This document shows, one piece after another, positions 1 through 10,966 of a stretch of 64,000 nucleotides of DNA. Below the pieces are notes generated by a model. The model was given only the letters and a program-made list of their open reading frames with translations. It ran no database searches and was not told the DNA's origin. Where the stretch lies: NCBI RefSeq assembly GCF_014863605.1, contig NZ_CP062252.1:2551001-2615000 (forward strand), given 5' to 3'. Within the stretch, counting starts at the first letter, position 1; every line of letters starts with the position of its first letter. Source of the stretch: Pseudomonas allokribbensis (GTDB lineage: Bacteria; Pseudomonadota; Gammaproteobacteria; Pseudomonadales; Pseudomonadaceae). Both the position numbers and the translations under genes were made by a program.

Positions 1-838
1 CGCGAGCCTGCCGCTGGTGGTGTCGAACCTGGTCAACATCGTCTCGGCAGACTTTTTTCACATCGGTTTCAATCGCTATGCGGCGGTGATGGTGCCGGTC
101 AATTTCGTCAGCGTCGCCGCCACGCTGGCGGTGTTGTTATGGTTTTTCCGCCGCGACATCCCGAAAGACTACGACCCTGAACAGCTCGAACATCCGGAAT
201 CGGCGATTCACGACAAAGCCACGTTCTACGCCGGTTGGGCGGTGTTGCTGATTTTGCTGGTGGGCTGTTTTGCCCTGGAGCCGTTGGGCATTCCGATCAG
301 TGCGATTTCGGCCGTGTGCGCGGCATTGCTGCTGGGCATTGCCGCTCGCGGGCACAAGATCTCCACGCGCAAGGTGATGAAAGAGGCACCGTGGCAGATC
401 GTGATTTTCTCGCTGGGCATGTATTTGGTGGTCTACGGACTGCGCAACGCCGGGCTCACGGATCATCTGGCCGGCTGGCTGGATGTCTTTGCCGGGTACG
501 GCGTCTGGGGCGCAGCCATGGGCACTGGTGTGCTGACGGCGCTGTTGTCGTCGATCATGAACAACCTGCCGACGGTGCTGATCGGGCTGTTGTCGATCGA
601 TGCCAGCCAGGCGACCGGTGTCGTGAAAGAGGCGATGATCTACGCCAACGTGATCGGCAGCGACCTGGGGCCGAAGATCACCCCGATCGGCAGTCTGGCG
701 ACCTTGCTCTGGCTGCATGTGCTGGAGCGCAAGGACATCCGGATCGGCTGGGGGTATTACTTCAGGGTCGGGATTGTGCTGACGGTGCCGGTGTTGCTGG
801 TGACGTTGGCCGCGCTGGCGCTGCGGTTGACCGTCTAA
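1..838 (+). CDS. arsB: Arsenical efflux pump membrane protein ArsB, 3' part
   Basis: This is the C-terminal part of an arsenite/antimonite efflux permease of the inner membrane. The reading frame is open from base 2 and runs into the window, so the GTG at 17 is not the true start; the gene begins upstream. The visible protein begins with [19 protein letters not shown], a segment typical of ArsB. About seven further hydrophobic segments follow, separated by short charged loops such as [14 protein letters not shown]. The stop is TAA at 836-838. The 3' end overlaps the end of the convergent DUF1853 gene by four bases. ArsB normally sits with arsR and arsC, which would lie to the left of the window. 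The family assignment rests on recognised sequence; the substrate is taken from the family. Confidence 0.9.
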   Translation, partial: ASLPLVVSNLVNIVSADFFHIGFNRYAAVMVPVNFVSVAATLAVLLWFFRRDIPKDYDPEQLEHPESAIHDKATFYAGWAVLLILLVGCFALEPLGIPISAISAVCAALLLGIAARGHKISTRKVMKEAPWQIVIFSLGMYLVVYGLRNAGLTDHLAGWLDVFAGYGVWGAAMGTGVLTALLSSIMNNLPTVLIGLLSIDASQATGVVKEAMIYANVIGSDLGPKITPIGSLATLLWLHVLERKDIRIGWGYYFRVGIVLTVPVLLVTLAALALRLTV

Positions 839-1785
839 CTCTGCCCGGGCACGTTCGGCCACAGATCCGAAACCAGGAACAGCCGTTCGGCCTCTTCCCA
901 GTCACCCCGGGCATTTTCGGTCAAGCGCACCATCAACTGCGCCGGGGCCAGCGGTTCGAGTTCATCGAGCCAGGCCTGTAAATGCTCGTGGCTCCAGGTC
1001 TGATCCGCCGGGTAATGCGCCGGCGCCAGCCACGCATGGCGGGGCAGGGGTTGCCAGCGTCCGGCCGGGCGCTGGGCGACAAATGCCGGCCAATCCTTTT
1101 GATGCAACCAGCTTCCGCGCAGGTGCTGCGGATGGGCGCCGCTCGGCGGTTCGGATTGCCCGGGCCACGGGTACAACAGATAACCGCCCAGCCACAATTG
1201 CGCACTGAACGTCCCGACATCCAGCGCCGCCAGGGCTTCGCGGCTTTCCGGGCGGGCGGAAATCGGCAACTGATGTTCGCTCAGGTGGGCCAGTTTGCGG
1301 TCCAGCCGATCATGGCAGCCGGGGCCGAGCCATTGCGCCGGATCACGGCCGTCGCCGTTCTGCGGGCCGAGGTAGAGTTTGATCGCCAGCTCCAGGTGAT
1401 GCACGCCGTCGCGGTCGCGCAGCAGCATGTCGAGTTCGCCGAGGGTGTGGCCCTCGCGGCGGATCGGCAGGTTGGCGGCGATCAGTTCGATCCCCGGCGC
1501 ATGCTCGACGGCGAACTGCCAGAGCCGTTCGTAATACAGGCCCAGACGCCGGGTGCGGGCCTGGGACAGCCAGTGGAGCAGGCCGTAGCTGTCGCGGTCG
1601 AGTTCATGCAGCCAATGCGCCAGCCGTTCGGGATCGCGCACCCAATCGCTGCCGGCCAATGGATGGCGTTGTGGCCACGGCGTGGCGGCGAGCATCGGCG
1701 GGGCGAGGATCACCCACGCCAGATCGCGCACCTCAGGGTGACGCAATTGGTGGGGCAACTGGAGCAAATCGGGAAATAGGATCAT
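835..1785 (-). CDS. DUF1853 family protein
   Basis: A 316-residue protein that I recognise as the DUF1853 family, of unknown function and common in Pseudomonas. Features visible include an N-terminal stretch around [15 protein letters not shown], and a central segment with [14 protein letters not shown] and [12 protein letters not shown]. The central segment, with ExD-type acidic residues followed by [12 protein letters not shown], resembles the core of PD-(D/E)XK nuclease-like folds; that fold link is my inference. No signal peptide or membrane segment is seen. It starts at ATG 1785 and is transcribed away from nadK with 115 bases between the two start codons, so they probably share a divergent promoter region. 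It converges on arsB. Confidence 0.8.
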   Translation of the reverse strand: MILFPDLLQLPHQLRHPEVRDLAWVILAPPMLAATPWPQRHPLAGSDWVRDPERLAHWLHELDRDSYGLLHWLSQARTRRLGLYYERLWQFAVEHAPGIELIAANLPIRREGHTLGELDMLLRDRDGVHHLELAIKLYLGPQNGDGRDPAQWLGPGCHDRLDRKLAHLSEHQLPISARPESREALAALDVGTFSAQLWLGGYLLYPWPGQSEPPSGAHPQHLRGSWLHQKDWPAFVAQRPAGRWQPLPRHAWLAPAHYPADQTWSHEHLQAWLDELEPLAPAQLMVRLTENARGDWEEAERLFLVSDLWPNVPGQS

Positions 1786-1900
1786 CTTGCGAGCATAGCC
1801 TCAAACACGGTCGCCCCCTCGGGGCTGAAAGGATTTTGTCTATCCGGCGCTTTCGCCCATAATCGTCGTTTTCGCCGTTGCAGCCCCCCGCAGGAGTCCC

Positions 1901-2791
1901 ATGGAGCAATTTCGTAATATCGGCATCATCGGTCGCCTGGGCAGTTCCCAGGTGCTGGATACCGTCCGCCGACTGAAACGGTTTCTGCTCGATCGTCACC
2001 TGCATGTGATCCTCGAAGACACGATCGCCGAAGTCCTGCCCGGTCATGGCCTGCAAACTTCCTCGCGCAAGATGCTCGGCGAAGTCTGCGACATGGTCAT
2101 CGTCGTCGGCGGTGACGGCAGCCTGCTCGGCGCCGCCCGGGCGCTGGCCAAACACAATATTCCGGTACTGGGCATCAACCGTGGCAGCCTTGGCTTTCTG
2201 ACCGATATACGTCCCGATGAGCTGGAAGTCGAAGTCGCCAAGGTGCTTGACGGCCATTATCTGGTGGAAAACCGCTTCCTGCTGCAAGCCGAAGTTCGCC
2301 GCCACGGCGAAGCCATCGGCCAGGGCGACGCGCTGAACGACGTGGTGCTGCACCCCGGCAAGTCGACACGGATGATCGAATTCGAGCTGTACATCGACGG
2401 GCAGTTCGTCTGCAGTCAGAAAGCCGACGGCCTGATCGTCGCCACACCGACCGGTTCCACGGCGTATGCGCTGTCGGCCGGTGGCCCGATCATGCATCCC
2501 AAGCTCGACGCCATTGTGATCGTGCCGATGTATCCCCATATGTTGTCCAGCAGGCCGATTGTGGTCGATGGCAACAGTGAGCTGAAGATCGTCGTGTCCA
2601 AAGATATGCAGATTTACCCGCAAGTCTCCTGTGACGGGCAGAACCACTTTACCTGCGCGCCGGGCGACACCATCACTGTCAGCAAGAAAGCGCAGAAGCT
2701 GCGGCTGATCCATCCGCTCGACCACAACTATTACGAAGTGTGCCGTACCAAGCTCGGCTGGGGCAGCCGCTTGGGGGGTGGAGGCGAGTGA
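1901..2791 (+). CDS. nadK: NAD(+) kinase
   Basis: A 296-residue cytoplasmic NAD kinase that phosphorylates NAD to NADP using ATP or polyphosphate. The diagnostic GGDG motif lies at residues 70-73 (VVVGGDGSLLGAAR). The substrate-binding region follows: NDVVLHPG, then the glycine-rich block around ATPTGSTAYALSAGGP. Length is normal for the bacterial family. The ATG at 1901 is preceded by a good ribosome-binding site (AGGAG) six bases upstream. The stop codon overlaps the next start (TGATG at 2789-2793), so nadK and the phosphatase gene are translationally coupled, the usual arrangement in Pseudomonas. Confidence 0.96.
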   Translation: MEQFRNIGIIGRLGSSQVLDTVRRLKRFLLDRHLHVILEDTIAEVLPGHGLQTSSRKMLGEVCDMVIVVGGDGSLLGAARALAKHNIPVLGINRGSLGFLTDIRPDELEVEVAKVLDGHYLVENRFLLQAEVRRHGEAIGQGDALNDVVLHPGKSTRMIEFELYIDGQFVCSQKADGLIVATPTGSTAYALSAGGPIMHPKLDAIVIVPMYPHMLSSRPIVVDGNSELKIVVSKDMQIYPQVSCDGQNHFTCAPGDTITVSKKAQKLRLIHPLDHNYYEVCRTKLGWGSRLGGGGE

Positions 2792-3762
2792 TGCTCGATC
2801 CCGCGCGTGGTTACGATCTGATCGGTGACGTGCACGGTTGCGCTCTGACCCTTGAGCACCTGCTCGACCGGCTCGGCTATCACAAACAGGCAGGCGTCTG
2901 GCGGCACCCCTCGCGTATGGCGGTGTTCGTCGGCGACATCATTGACCGCGGCCCGCGGATTCGCGAGGCGCTGCACATCGTCCACGACATGGTCGAGGCC
3001 GGTCAGGCGCTGTGCATCATGGGCAACCACGAGTTCAACGCGCTGGGCTGGAGCACGTCGGCGCCTCCGGGCAGCGGCAAACAGTTCGTGCGTGAACACA
3101 CGCCGCGTCACGCCCGGTTGCTGCATGAAACCCTGACCCAGTTCGAAGGCCATCCTGGCGACTGGCACGACTTCCAGCAGTGGTTCTACAAACTGCCGCT
3201 GTTCGTCGATGCCGGACGCTTCCGGGTGGTGCATGCCTGTTGGGATGCCGGCCTGATCGAGCCTTTGCGCGCGCTGTTCCCCGACGGCTGCATCGATGAA
3301 CACTTCCTCCAGGCGTCGGCCGTGCCGGGCAGTTTCGCCTGCACTGTGTTCGATCGCCTGCTGCGTGGCACCGACATGCGCCTGCCCGATGGCCTGACCA
3401 TGACCAGCGGCGACGGTCTGGTGCGTTCATTCTTCCGCACCAAGTTCTGGGAAGACGACCCGCAAACCTACGGCGACATCGTGTTCCAGCCTGACGCCTT
3501 GCCGGAGCCGGTGGCGCAGAAGCCGCTGACCTCCAGCGAAAAGAATTCCCTGCTGCGCTACGGCGTCGAAGAGCCGTTGCTGTTCGTCGGCCACTACTGG
3601 CGCAGCGGCAAACCGGCGCCGATCCGCCCGAACCTCGCGTGCCTGGATTACAGCGCCGTGCTTTACGGCAAACTGGTGGCTTATCGTCTGGATCAGGAAA
3701 CCCGCCTCGATCCGCATAAATTTGTCTGGGTCGATGTCGAGCGGCCGGAGGTGCTGCGATGA
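2791..3762 (+). CDS. Calcineurin-like metallophosphatase (PPP-type)
   Basis: A 323-residue protein of the PPP/ApaH-like metallophosphoesterase family. All three metal-site signatures are visible: GDVHG at residues 12-16, GDIIDRG at 48-54 and GNHE at 78-81. A further histidine-containing segment, LLFVGHYWRSG, lies near the C-terminus. The family hydrolyses phosphoesters (phosphoprotein, dinucleoside polyphosphate or similar) with two divalent metals; the real substrate is unknown. I start it at ATG 2791, which overlaps the nadK stop, rather than at the upstream in-frame ATG 2740 inside nadK; the added 17 residues would be nadK sequence in another frame. It overlaps the rhomboid gene by four bases (ATGA), so the three genes form an operon. 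Confidence 0.88.
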   Translation: MLDPARGYDLIGDVHGCALTLEHLLDRLGYHKQAGVWRHPSRMAVFVGDIIDRGPRIREALHIVHDMVEAGQALCIMGNHEFNALGWSTSAPPGSGKQFVREHTPRHARLLHETLTQFEGHPGDWHDFQQWFYKLPLFVDAGRFRVVHACWDAGLIEPLRALFPDGCIDEHFLQASAVPGSFACTVFDRLLRGTDMRLPDGLTMTSGDGLVRSFFRTKFWEDDPQTYGDIVFQPDALPEPVAQKPLTSSEKNSLLRYGVEEPLLFVGHYWRSGKPAPIRPNLACLDYSAVLYGKLVAYRLDQETRLDPHKFVWVDVERPEVLR

Positions 3763-4628
3763 GCGCGGTAGCGGTATTGCGTCTGCCACTGGCGGCGGAC
3801 CTGAGCGGTTTCGTCAAACTGCTGCAACGGATGCAGGTGCCTCACCGCGTCAGCGAAGAGTCGGGCGAGCAGGTGTTGTGGGTGCCGTCGGAAATCAGCG
3901 ACGACGTGCGTTCACTGTACGAGCGCTTCCCGGCAGGTGACCCGGAGCAGCAACTGGATATTCCGGTGGCGCCGACGTTCAAGCGTCCGAGCTTCGCCGA
4001 GCAACTGAAACATGCCAAGGCCACCGGGTTCATTCTGTTGCTGAGCCTGCTGGTCGGCGGGCTGACGTATCTGGGCGACAACCTCGACACGATGCGCTGG
4101 CTGACCTTCCTCGATTTCCGCGTAATCGGCGACTACATCCACTTCACGCCATTGGCCGACAGCCTGGCGGCGGGGCAGTGGTGGCGTCTGTTCACGCCGA
4201 TGCTGATTCACTTCGGCATCCTGCACCTGGCCATGAACGGCATGTGGTACTGGGAACTGGGGCGGCGCATCGAGTCGCGCCAGGGCAGCGTCAACCTGAT
4301 CGGCCTGACGTTGCTGTTCAGCCTGGTGTCGAACTATGCGCAGTTTGCGTGGAGCGGCCCGAGCCTGTTCGGCGGTCTGTCCGGCGTACTTTACGGGTTG
4401 CTCGGTCACTGCTGGATCTTCCAGTTGCTGGCGCCAAACCCGGCCTATCGCCTGCCGCGCGGCGTGCTGGTGATGATGCTGGTGTGGTTGCTGGTGTGCA
4501 TGTCCGGGCTGATCTCGATGATCGGTTTCGGCGAAATCGCCAACGCCGCCCACGTCGGCGGGTTACTCATCGGATGCTTCACCGGTTTGTTGGGCGGTTT
4601 GTATAACCGCCGTAAACTGGCCGCCTGA
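3759..4628 (+). CDS. Rhomboid family intramembrane serine protease (GlpG-like)
   Basis: A 289-residue integral membrane protease. Residues 1-85 form a soluble N-terminal domain as in GlpG. About six membrane helices follow from residue 90. The catalytic serine is S208 within GGLSGVLYG and the catalytic histidine is H265 within NAAHVGG. The conserved HLAMN motif (residues 156-160) supplies the oxyanion-side H and N. Rhomboids cut transmembrane segments of other membrane proteins; no substrate can be deduced here. The ATG overlaps the stop of the phosphatase gene. A 30-base gap separates it from the following DUF1315 gene. Confidence 0.9.
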   Translation: MSAVAVLRLPLAADLSGFVKLLQRMQVPHRVSEESGEQVLWVPSEISDDVRSLYERFPAGDPEQQLDIPVAPTFKRPSFAEQLKHAKATGFILLLSLLVGGLTYLGDNLDTMRWLTFLDFRVIGDYIHFTPLADSLAAGQWWRLFTPMLIHFGILHLAMNGMWYWELGRRIESRQGSVNLIGLTLLFSLVSNYAQFAWSGPSLFGGLSGVLYGLLGHCWIFQLLAPNPAYRLPRGVLVMMLVWLLVCMSGLISMIGFGEIANAAHVGGLLIGCFTGLLGGLYNRRKLAA

Positions 4629-4658
4629 ATTTTTTGGATAAAGAGCACGGAGACCCTG

Positions 4659-4919
4659 ATGTCCTCTTTTAACGACCTGATCAAGAACATCACCCCGGAT
4701 ATCTACCAGAGCCTGAAACTGGCCGTAGAGATCGGCAAATGGTCCGACGGCGGCAAACTCACCGCCGAGCAGCGTGAACTGTCGTTGCAGGCAATGATCG
4801 CCTGGGAAATGCAGAACCTGCCCGAGGAAGAACGCACCGGTTACATGGGCCCGCAGGAGTGCGCGTCGAAGTCGATCGAAGTGCCGAACATCCTGTTCAA
4901 GTCGGACGCCATCCATTGA
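4659..4919 (+). CDS. YeaC-like DUF1315 family protein
   Basis: An 86-residue soluble protein matching the DUF1315 (YeaC) family of gammaproteobacteria, of unknown function. It begins MSSFNDLIKNITPDIYQ and carries the family features GKWSDGGKLT and AIAWEMQNLPEEERTGY. It has no signal peptide or membrane segment. The start ATG is preceded by GGAG. It is co-directional with the upstream rhomboid gene and overlaps the next gene by three bases if the TTG start at 4916 is used, so it appears to be in the same transcription unit. Confidence 0.88.
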   Translation: MSSFNDLIKNITPDIYQSLKLAVEIGKWSDGGKLTAEQRELSLQAMIAWEMQNLPEEERTGYMGPQECASKSIEVPNILFKSDAIH

Positions 4920-5746
4920 TCGAGATTGGCCGCGGTGCAATCAGCAAAATGTCGGCGCGCCTGGACGGGCCGAACGTGCAATACGCGTTTCGTCTGGATG
5001 ACGTCGAGGTGCCGGTCAACCCGTTGATCGGCACGACGGTGCGTCTGGAATATCTGGGAGCGATTCACTGCACCCATTGCGGGCGCAAGACCAAGACCAG
5101 TTTCAGTCAGGGTTATTGCTACCCGTGCATGACCAGACTGGCCCAGTGCGACGTGTGCATCATGAGTCCGGAGCGCTGCCACTTTGACGCCGGTACCTGC
5201 CGGGAACCGGAGTGGGGCGAGAAGTTCTGCATGACCGACCACGTTGTCTACCTGGCCAATTCGTCGGGGATCAAGGTCGGCATCACCCGCGCCACCCAGC
5301 TGCCGACCCGCTGGCTCGATCAGGGCGCCAGTCAAGCGCTGCCGATCATGCGCGTCGCCACGCGGCAGCAGTCCGGTTTCGTCGAAGACCTGTTCCGCAG
5401 TCAGGTGGCCGACAAGACCAACTGGCGCGCCTTGCTCAAGGGCGATGCGGCAGCGGTGGATCTGGCACAGGTGCGCGATCAGCTGTTCGACAGCTGCGCC
5501 GAAGGTCTGCAAGGCTTGCAGGAACGTTTCGGTCTGCAGGCGATTCAGCCGGTGACCGACGTCGAGCCGCTGGAAATCCGTTACCCGGTCGAGCAGTACC
5601 CGGCCAAGATCGTCAGCTTCAACCTGGACAAGAACCCGATTGCCGAAGGCACGCTGTTGGGGATCAAGGGTCAGTACCTGATCTTCGACACCGGCGTGAT
5701 CAACATTCGCAAGTACACGGCCTATCAGCTCGCCGTGCATCAATAA
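4916..5746 (+). CDS. DUF2797 family cysteine-cluster protein
   Basis: A protein of about 276 residues that I recognise as the DUF2797 family, function unknown. Counting from the TTG start it has cysteines in paired clusters at about residues 52/55, 68/71, 78/81, 88 and 95 (CTHCGRK, CYPCM, CDVC), a pattern typical of zinc binding. A GIY-YIG-like block (VVYLANSSGIKVGITR) follows near residues 105-121; that resemblance is my own reading. The start is uncertain: TTG 4916 overlaps the preceding stop and gives the expected N-terminus IEIGRGAISKM, while a GTG at 4859 would add 19 residues that overlap the upstream gene. Confidence 0.82.
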   Translation: MIEIGRGAISKMSARLDGPNVQYAFRLDDVEVPVNPLIGTTVRLEYLGAIHCTHCGRKTKTSFSQGYCYPCMTRLAQCDVCIMSPERCHFDAGTCREPEWGEKFCMTDHVVYLANSSGIKVGITRATQLPTRWLDQGASQALPIMRVATRQQSGFVEDLFRSQVADKTNWRALLKGDAAAVDLAQVRDQLFDSCAEGLQGLQERFGLQAIQPVTDVEPLEIRYPVEQYPAKIVSFNLDKNPIAEGTLLGIKGQYLIFDTGVINIRKYTAYQLAVHQ

Positions 5747-5756
5747 GGACTTCAGC

Positions 5757-8414
5757 ATGCGCACCGAACAACCGAAGATGATTTACCTGAAGGACTATCA
5801 GGCGCCCGAGTACCTGATCGATGAAACACACCTCACCTTCGAGTTGTTCGAGGACCACAGTCTGGTCCACGCGCAACTGGTGATGCGCCGCAACCCGGCC
5901 CGTGGCCCGGGCCTGCCGCCGCTGGTGCTCGATGGCCAGCAGCTGGAGCTGCTCTCGGTGACCCTGGCAGACCAGGAGCTGAGCGCCGACGACTACCAAC
6001 TGACCGAGAACCAACTGACCCTGCAACCGGCCAGCGAAACCTTCACGGTCGACACCAGCGTCAAGATCCACCCGGAAACCAACACCGCACTGGAAGGCCT
6101 GTACAAGTCCGGCACGATGTTCTGCACCCAGTGCGAGGCCGAAGGTTTCCGCAAGATCACCTATTACCTCGACCGCCCGGACGTGATGAGCAAGTTCACC
6201 ACCACCGTGGTGGCCGAGCAGCACAGCTATCCGGTGCTGCTGTCCAACGGCAACCCGATCGCCAGCGGTCCCGGCGAAGACGGCCGGCACTGGGCGACCT
6301 GGGAAGACCCGTTCATGAAACCGGCCTATCTGTTCGCGCTGGTGGCCGGTGACTTGTGGTGCGTTGAAGACAGCTTCACCACCATGACCGAGCGCAACGT
6401 GGCGCTGCGCATCTATGTCGAGCCGGAAAACATCGACAAATGCCAGCACGCCATGAACAGCCTGAAGAAGTCGATGCGCTGGGACGAAGAGGTCTACGGT
6501 CGCGAGTACGATCTGGACATCTTCATGATCGTCGCCGTGAACGACTTCAACATGGGTGCGATGGAGAACAAAGGCCTCAACATCTTCAACTCCAGCGCCG
6601 TGCTGGCCCGTGCCGAAACCGCCACCGACGCCGCGCACCAGCGGGTCGAGGCGATCGTCGCCCACGAATACTTCCACAACTGGTCGGGCAACCGCGTGAC
6701 CTGCCGCGACTGGTTCCAGCTGTCGCTGAAAGAAGGCTTCACCGTATTCCGCGACGCCGGTTTCTCCTCCGACATGAACTCGGCCACGGTCAAGCGCATT
6801 CAGGACGTGGCGTACCTGCGTACCCACCAGTTCGCCGAAGATGCCGGCCCGATGGCCCACGCCGTGCGTCCGGACAGCTTCATCGAGATTTCCAACTTCT
6901 ACACCCTGACCGTGTACGAGAAGGGCTCGGAAGTGGTCGGCATGATCCACACCCTGCTGGGCGCCGAAGGCTTCCGCAAGGGCAGCGATCTGTACTTTGA
7001 ACGTCATGACGGCCAGGCCGTGACCTGCGACGACTTCATCAAGGCCATGGAAGATGCCAACGGCGTCGACCTGACCCAGTTCAAGCGCTGGTACAGCCAG
7101 GCCGGTACGCCGCGTCTGGCGGTGAGCGAGTCGTACGATGCCGCCGCGAAAACCTACAGCCTGACCTTCCGTCAGAGCTGCCCGGAAACCCCGGACAAGG
7201 TTGAAAAGCTGCCGTTCGTGATCCCGGTGGAACTGGGTCTGCTCGACAGCAAGGGTAATGAAATCGCCCTGCGTCTGGCTGGTGAAGCCTCGGCCCAAGG
7301 CACTACCCGAGTGATCTCGGTAACCGAAGCCGAGCAGACTTTCACCTTCGTTGACATCGCCGAACAGCCGCTGCCGTCCTTGCTGCGTGGTTTCTCGGCG
7401 CCGGTGAAACTGAGCTTCCCGTACAACCGCGACCAATTGATGTTCCTGATGCAGCACGACAGCGACGGTTTCAACCGCTGGGATGCCGGTCAGCAACTGT
7501 CGGTGCAGGTGCTGCAAGAGTTGATCGGCCAACAGCAGAAGGGCGAAAGCCTGGTGCTCGATCCACGTCTGATTTCCGCTCTGCGCACTGTGCTGGCTGA
7601 CCAGACGCTGGATCAGGCGATGGTCGCGGAAATGCTCTCGCTGCCGAGCGAGGCGTACCTGACCGAAATCAGCGAAACCGCCGATGTCGAGGCGATCCAC
7701 ACCGCTCGCGAATTTGCCCGTCAGCAACTGGCGGACAATCTGTTCGATGCCTTGTGGCAGCGTTATCAGGCCAACCGCGAGCTGTCGAAAAAGACCCCGT
7801 ACGTGGCCGAAGCCGAGCATTTCGCCCGTCGCGCGCTGCAGAACATCGCGCTGTCGTACCTGATGCTCAGCGGCAAGCCCGAAGTGCTGGCGGCAACACT
7901 GGAGCAGTTCGACGCCTGTGACAACATGACCGAGCGCCTCACCGCGCTGGCGGTGCTGGTCAACTCGCCGTTCGAAGACGAGAAGGCCAAGGCGCTGGCC
8001 AGTTTCGCCGAGCACTTCAAGGACAACCCGTTGGTCATGGATCAGTGGTTCAGCGTGCAGGCCGGCAGCACCTTGCCGGGCGGTCTGGCACGGGTCAAAG
8101 CCCTGATGCAGCACCCAGCGTTCAACATCAAGAACCCGAACAAGGTGCGTGCACTGGTCGGCGCTTTCGCCGGGCAGAACCTGATCAACTTCCACGCGGC
8201 GGATGGTTCGGGCTATCGCTTCCTCGCGGATCTGGTGATCGAGCTGAACGGCTTCAACCCGCAGATCGCTTCGCGCCAATTGGCGCCGTTGACTCGTTGG
8301 CGCAAGTACGACAGCGCTCGTCAGGCGTTGATGAAAGCGGAGCTGGAGCGGATTCTGGCGTCGGGTCAGTTGTCCAGCGATGTGTACGAGGTGGTCAGCA
8401 AAAGCCTTGCCTGA
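5757..8414 (+). CDS. pepN: Aminopeptidase N (M1 family)
   Basis: An 885-residue zinc aminopeptidase that removes N-terminal residues from peptides in the cytoplasm. The substrate-anchoring GAMEN motif is at residues 267-271. The zinc site HEYFH is at 303-307, with the third ligand E326 in LKEGF, the spacing expected for M1 enzymes. The length fits gammaproteobacterial PepN, with its four-domain layout and a helical C-terminal domain. The ATG at 5757 has an upstream AAGGAC ribosome-binding site and lies ten bases after the DUF2797 stop. A strong bidirectional terminator follows at 8432-8462. Nothing in the sequence suggests damage. Confidence 0.97.
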   Translation: MRTEQPKMIYLKDYQAPEYLIDETHLTFELFEDHSLVHAQLVMRRNPARGPGLPPLVLDGQQLELLSVTLADQELSADDYQLTENQLTLQPASETFTVDTSVKIHPETNTALEGLYKSGTMFCTQCEAEGFRKITYYLDRPDVMSKFTTTVVAEQHSYPVLLSNGNPIASGPGEDGRHWATWEDPFMKPAYLFALVAGDLWCVEDSFTTMTERNVALRIYVEPENIDKCQHAMNSLKKSMRWDEEVYGREYDLDIFMIVAVNDFNMGAMENKGLNIFNSSAVLARAETATDAAHQRVEAIVAHEYFHNWSGNRVTCRDWFQLSLKEGFTVFRDAGFSSDMNSATVKRIQDVAYLRTHQFAEDAGPMAHAVRPDSFIEISNFYTLTVYEKGSEVVGMIHTLLGAEGFRKGSDLYFERHDGQAVTCDDFIKAMEDANGVDLTQFKRWYSQAGTPRLAVSESYDAAAKTYSLTFRQSCPETPDKVEKLPFVIPVELGLLDSKGNEIALRLAGEASAQGTTRVISVTEAEQTFTFVDIAEQPLPSLLRGFSAPVKLSFPYNRDQLMFLMQHDSDGFNRWDAGQQLSVQVLQELIGQQQKGESLVLDPRLISALRTVLADQTLDQAMVAEMLSLPSEAYLTEISETADVEAIHTAREFARQQLADNLFDALWQRYQANRELSKKTPYVAEAEHFARRALQNIALSYLMLSGKPEVLAATLEQFDACDNMTERLTALAVLVNSPFEDEKAKALASFAEHFKDNPLVMDQWFSVQAGSTLPGGLARVKALMQHPAFNIKNPNKVRALVGAFAGQNLINFHAADGSGYRFLADLVIELNGFNPQIASRQLAPLTRWRKYDSARQALMKAELERILASGQLSSDVYEVVSKSLA

Positions 8415-8431
8415 AGTCTTTTCAGGGCAAT

Positions 8432-8462
8432 AAAAAACGCCGCTCAATGAGCGGCGTTTTTG
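8432..8462. terminator. Bidirectional intrinsic terminator between pepN and katG
   Basis: A perfect stem with arms AAAAACGCCGCT and AGCGGCGTTTTT surrounds the five-base loop CAATG. It is flanked by A and T runs on both sides, so it can stop transcription from pepN (rightward) and from katG (leftward). It lies exactly between the two convergent stop codons. Confidence 0.93.
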
Positions 8463-8480
8463 TGGGTGGGTAAAAAGCCC

Positions 8481-10835
<2,355 letters not shown>

Positions 10836-10838
10836 CTA

Positions 10839-10875
10839 ATAGGCCGACTATTGGTGCCTGATAGGTAAAGTCTTT
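10839..10875. promoter_or_regulatory. Possible OxyR-type site upstream of katG
   Basis: The 212-base gap between katG and the PhoD-like gene holds ATAG at 10839, CTAT at 10848, ATAG at 10861 and CTTT at 10872. The known OxyR pattern is four such tetramers with seven-base spacers. The first, third and fourth fit that phase (the fourth with one mismatch), but the second is two bases out of register. The position upstream of a peroxide-detoxifying gene supports the idea; it remains an inference. Confidence 0.35.
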
Positions 10876-10879
10876 TACC
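10864..10879. promoter_or_regulatory. Inverted repeat GGTAAA-N4-TTTACC
   Basis: A perfect six-base dyad, GGTAAA and TTTACC with GTCT between, lies about 90 bases upstream of the PhoD-like start and 110 bases upstream of katG. It partly overlaps the possible OxyR site. It could be an operator for either divergent gene; which protein binds is unknown. Confidence 0.35.
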
Positions 10880-10966
10880 GGTTGCTTCGACGGATTTGCT
10901 ACTACGCTGATATCAGCAAGACGCAGCGCGGTTCGGGACACCCGACGTGATGACCAGGAGGTTCGC

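Noticed and set aside
5700..8447. A 915-codon open frame on the minus strand opposite pepN
   Set aside because: It mirrors pepN in a high-GC genome where third-position bias opens the antisense frame. It has low-complexity H/Q/R/V composition and no recognisable domain.
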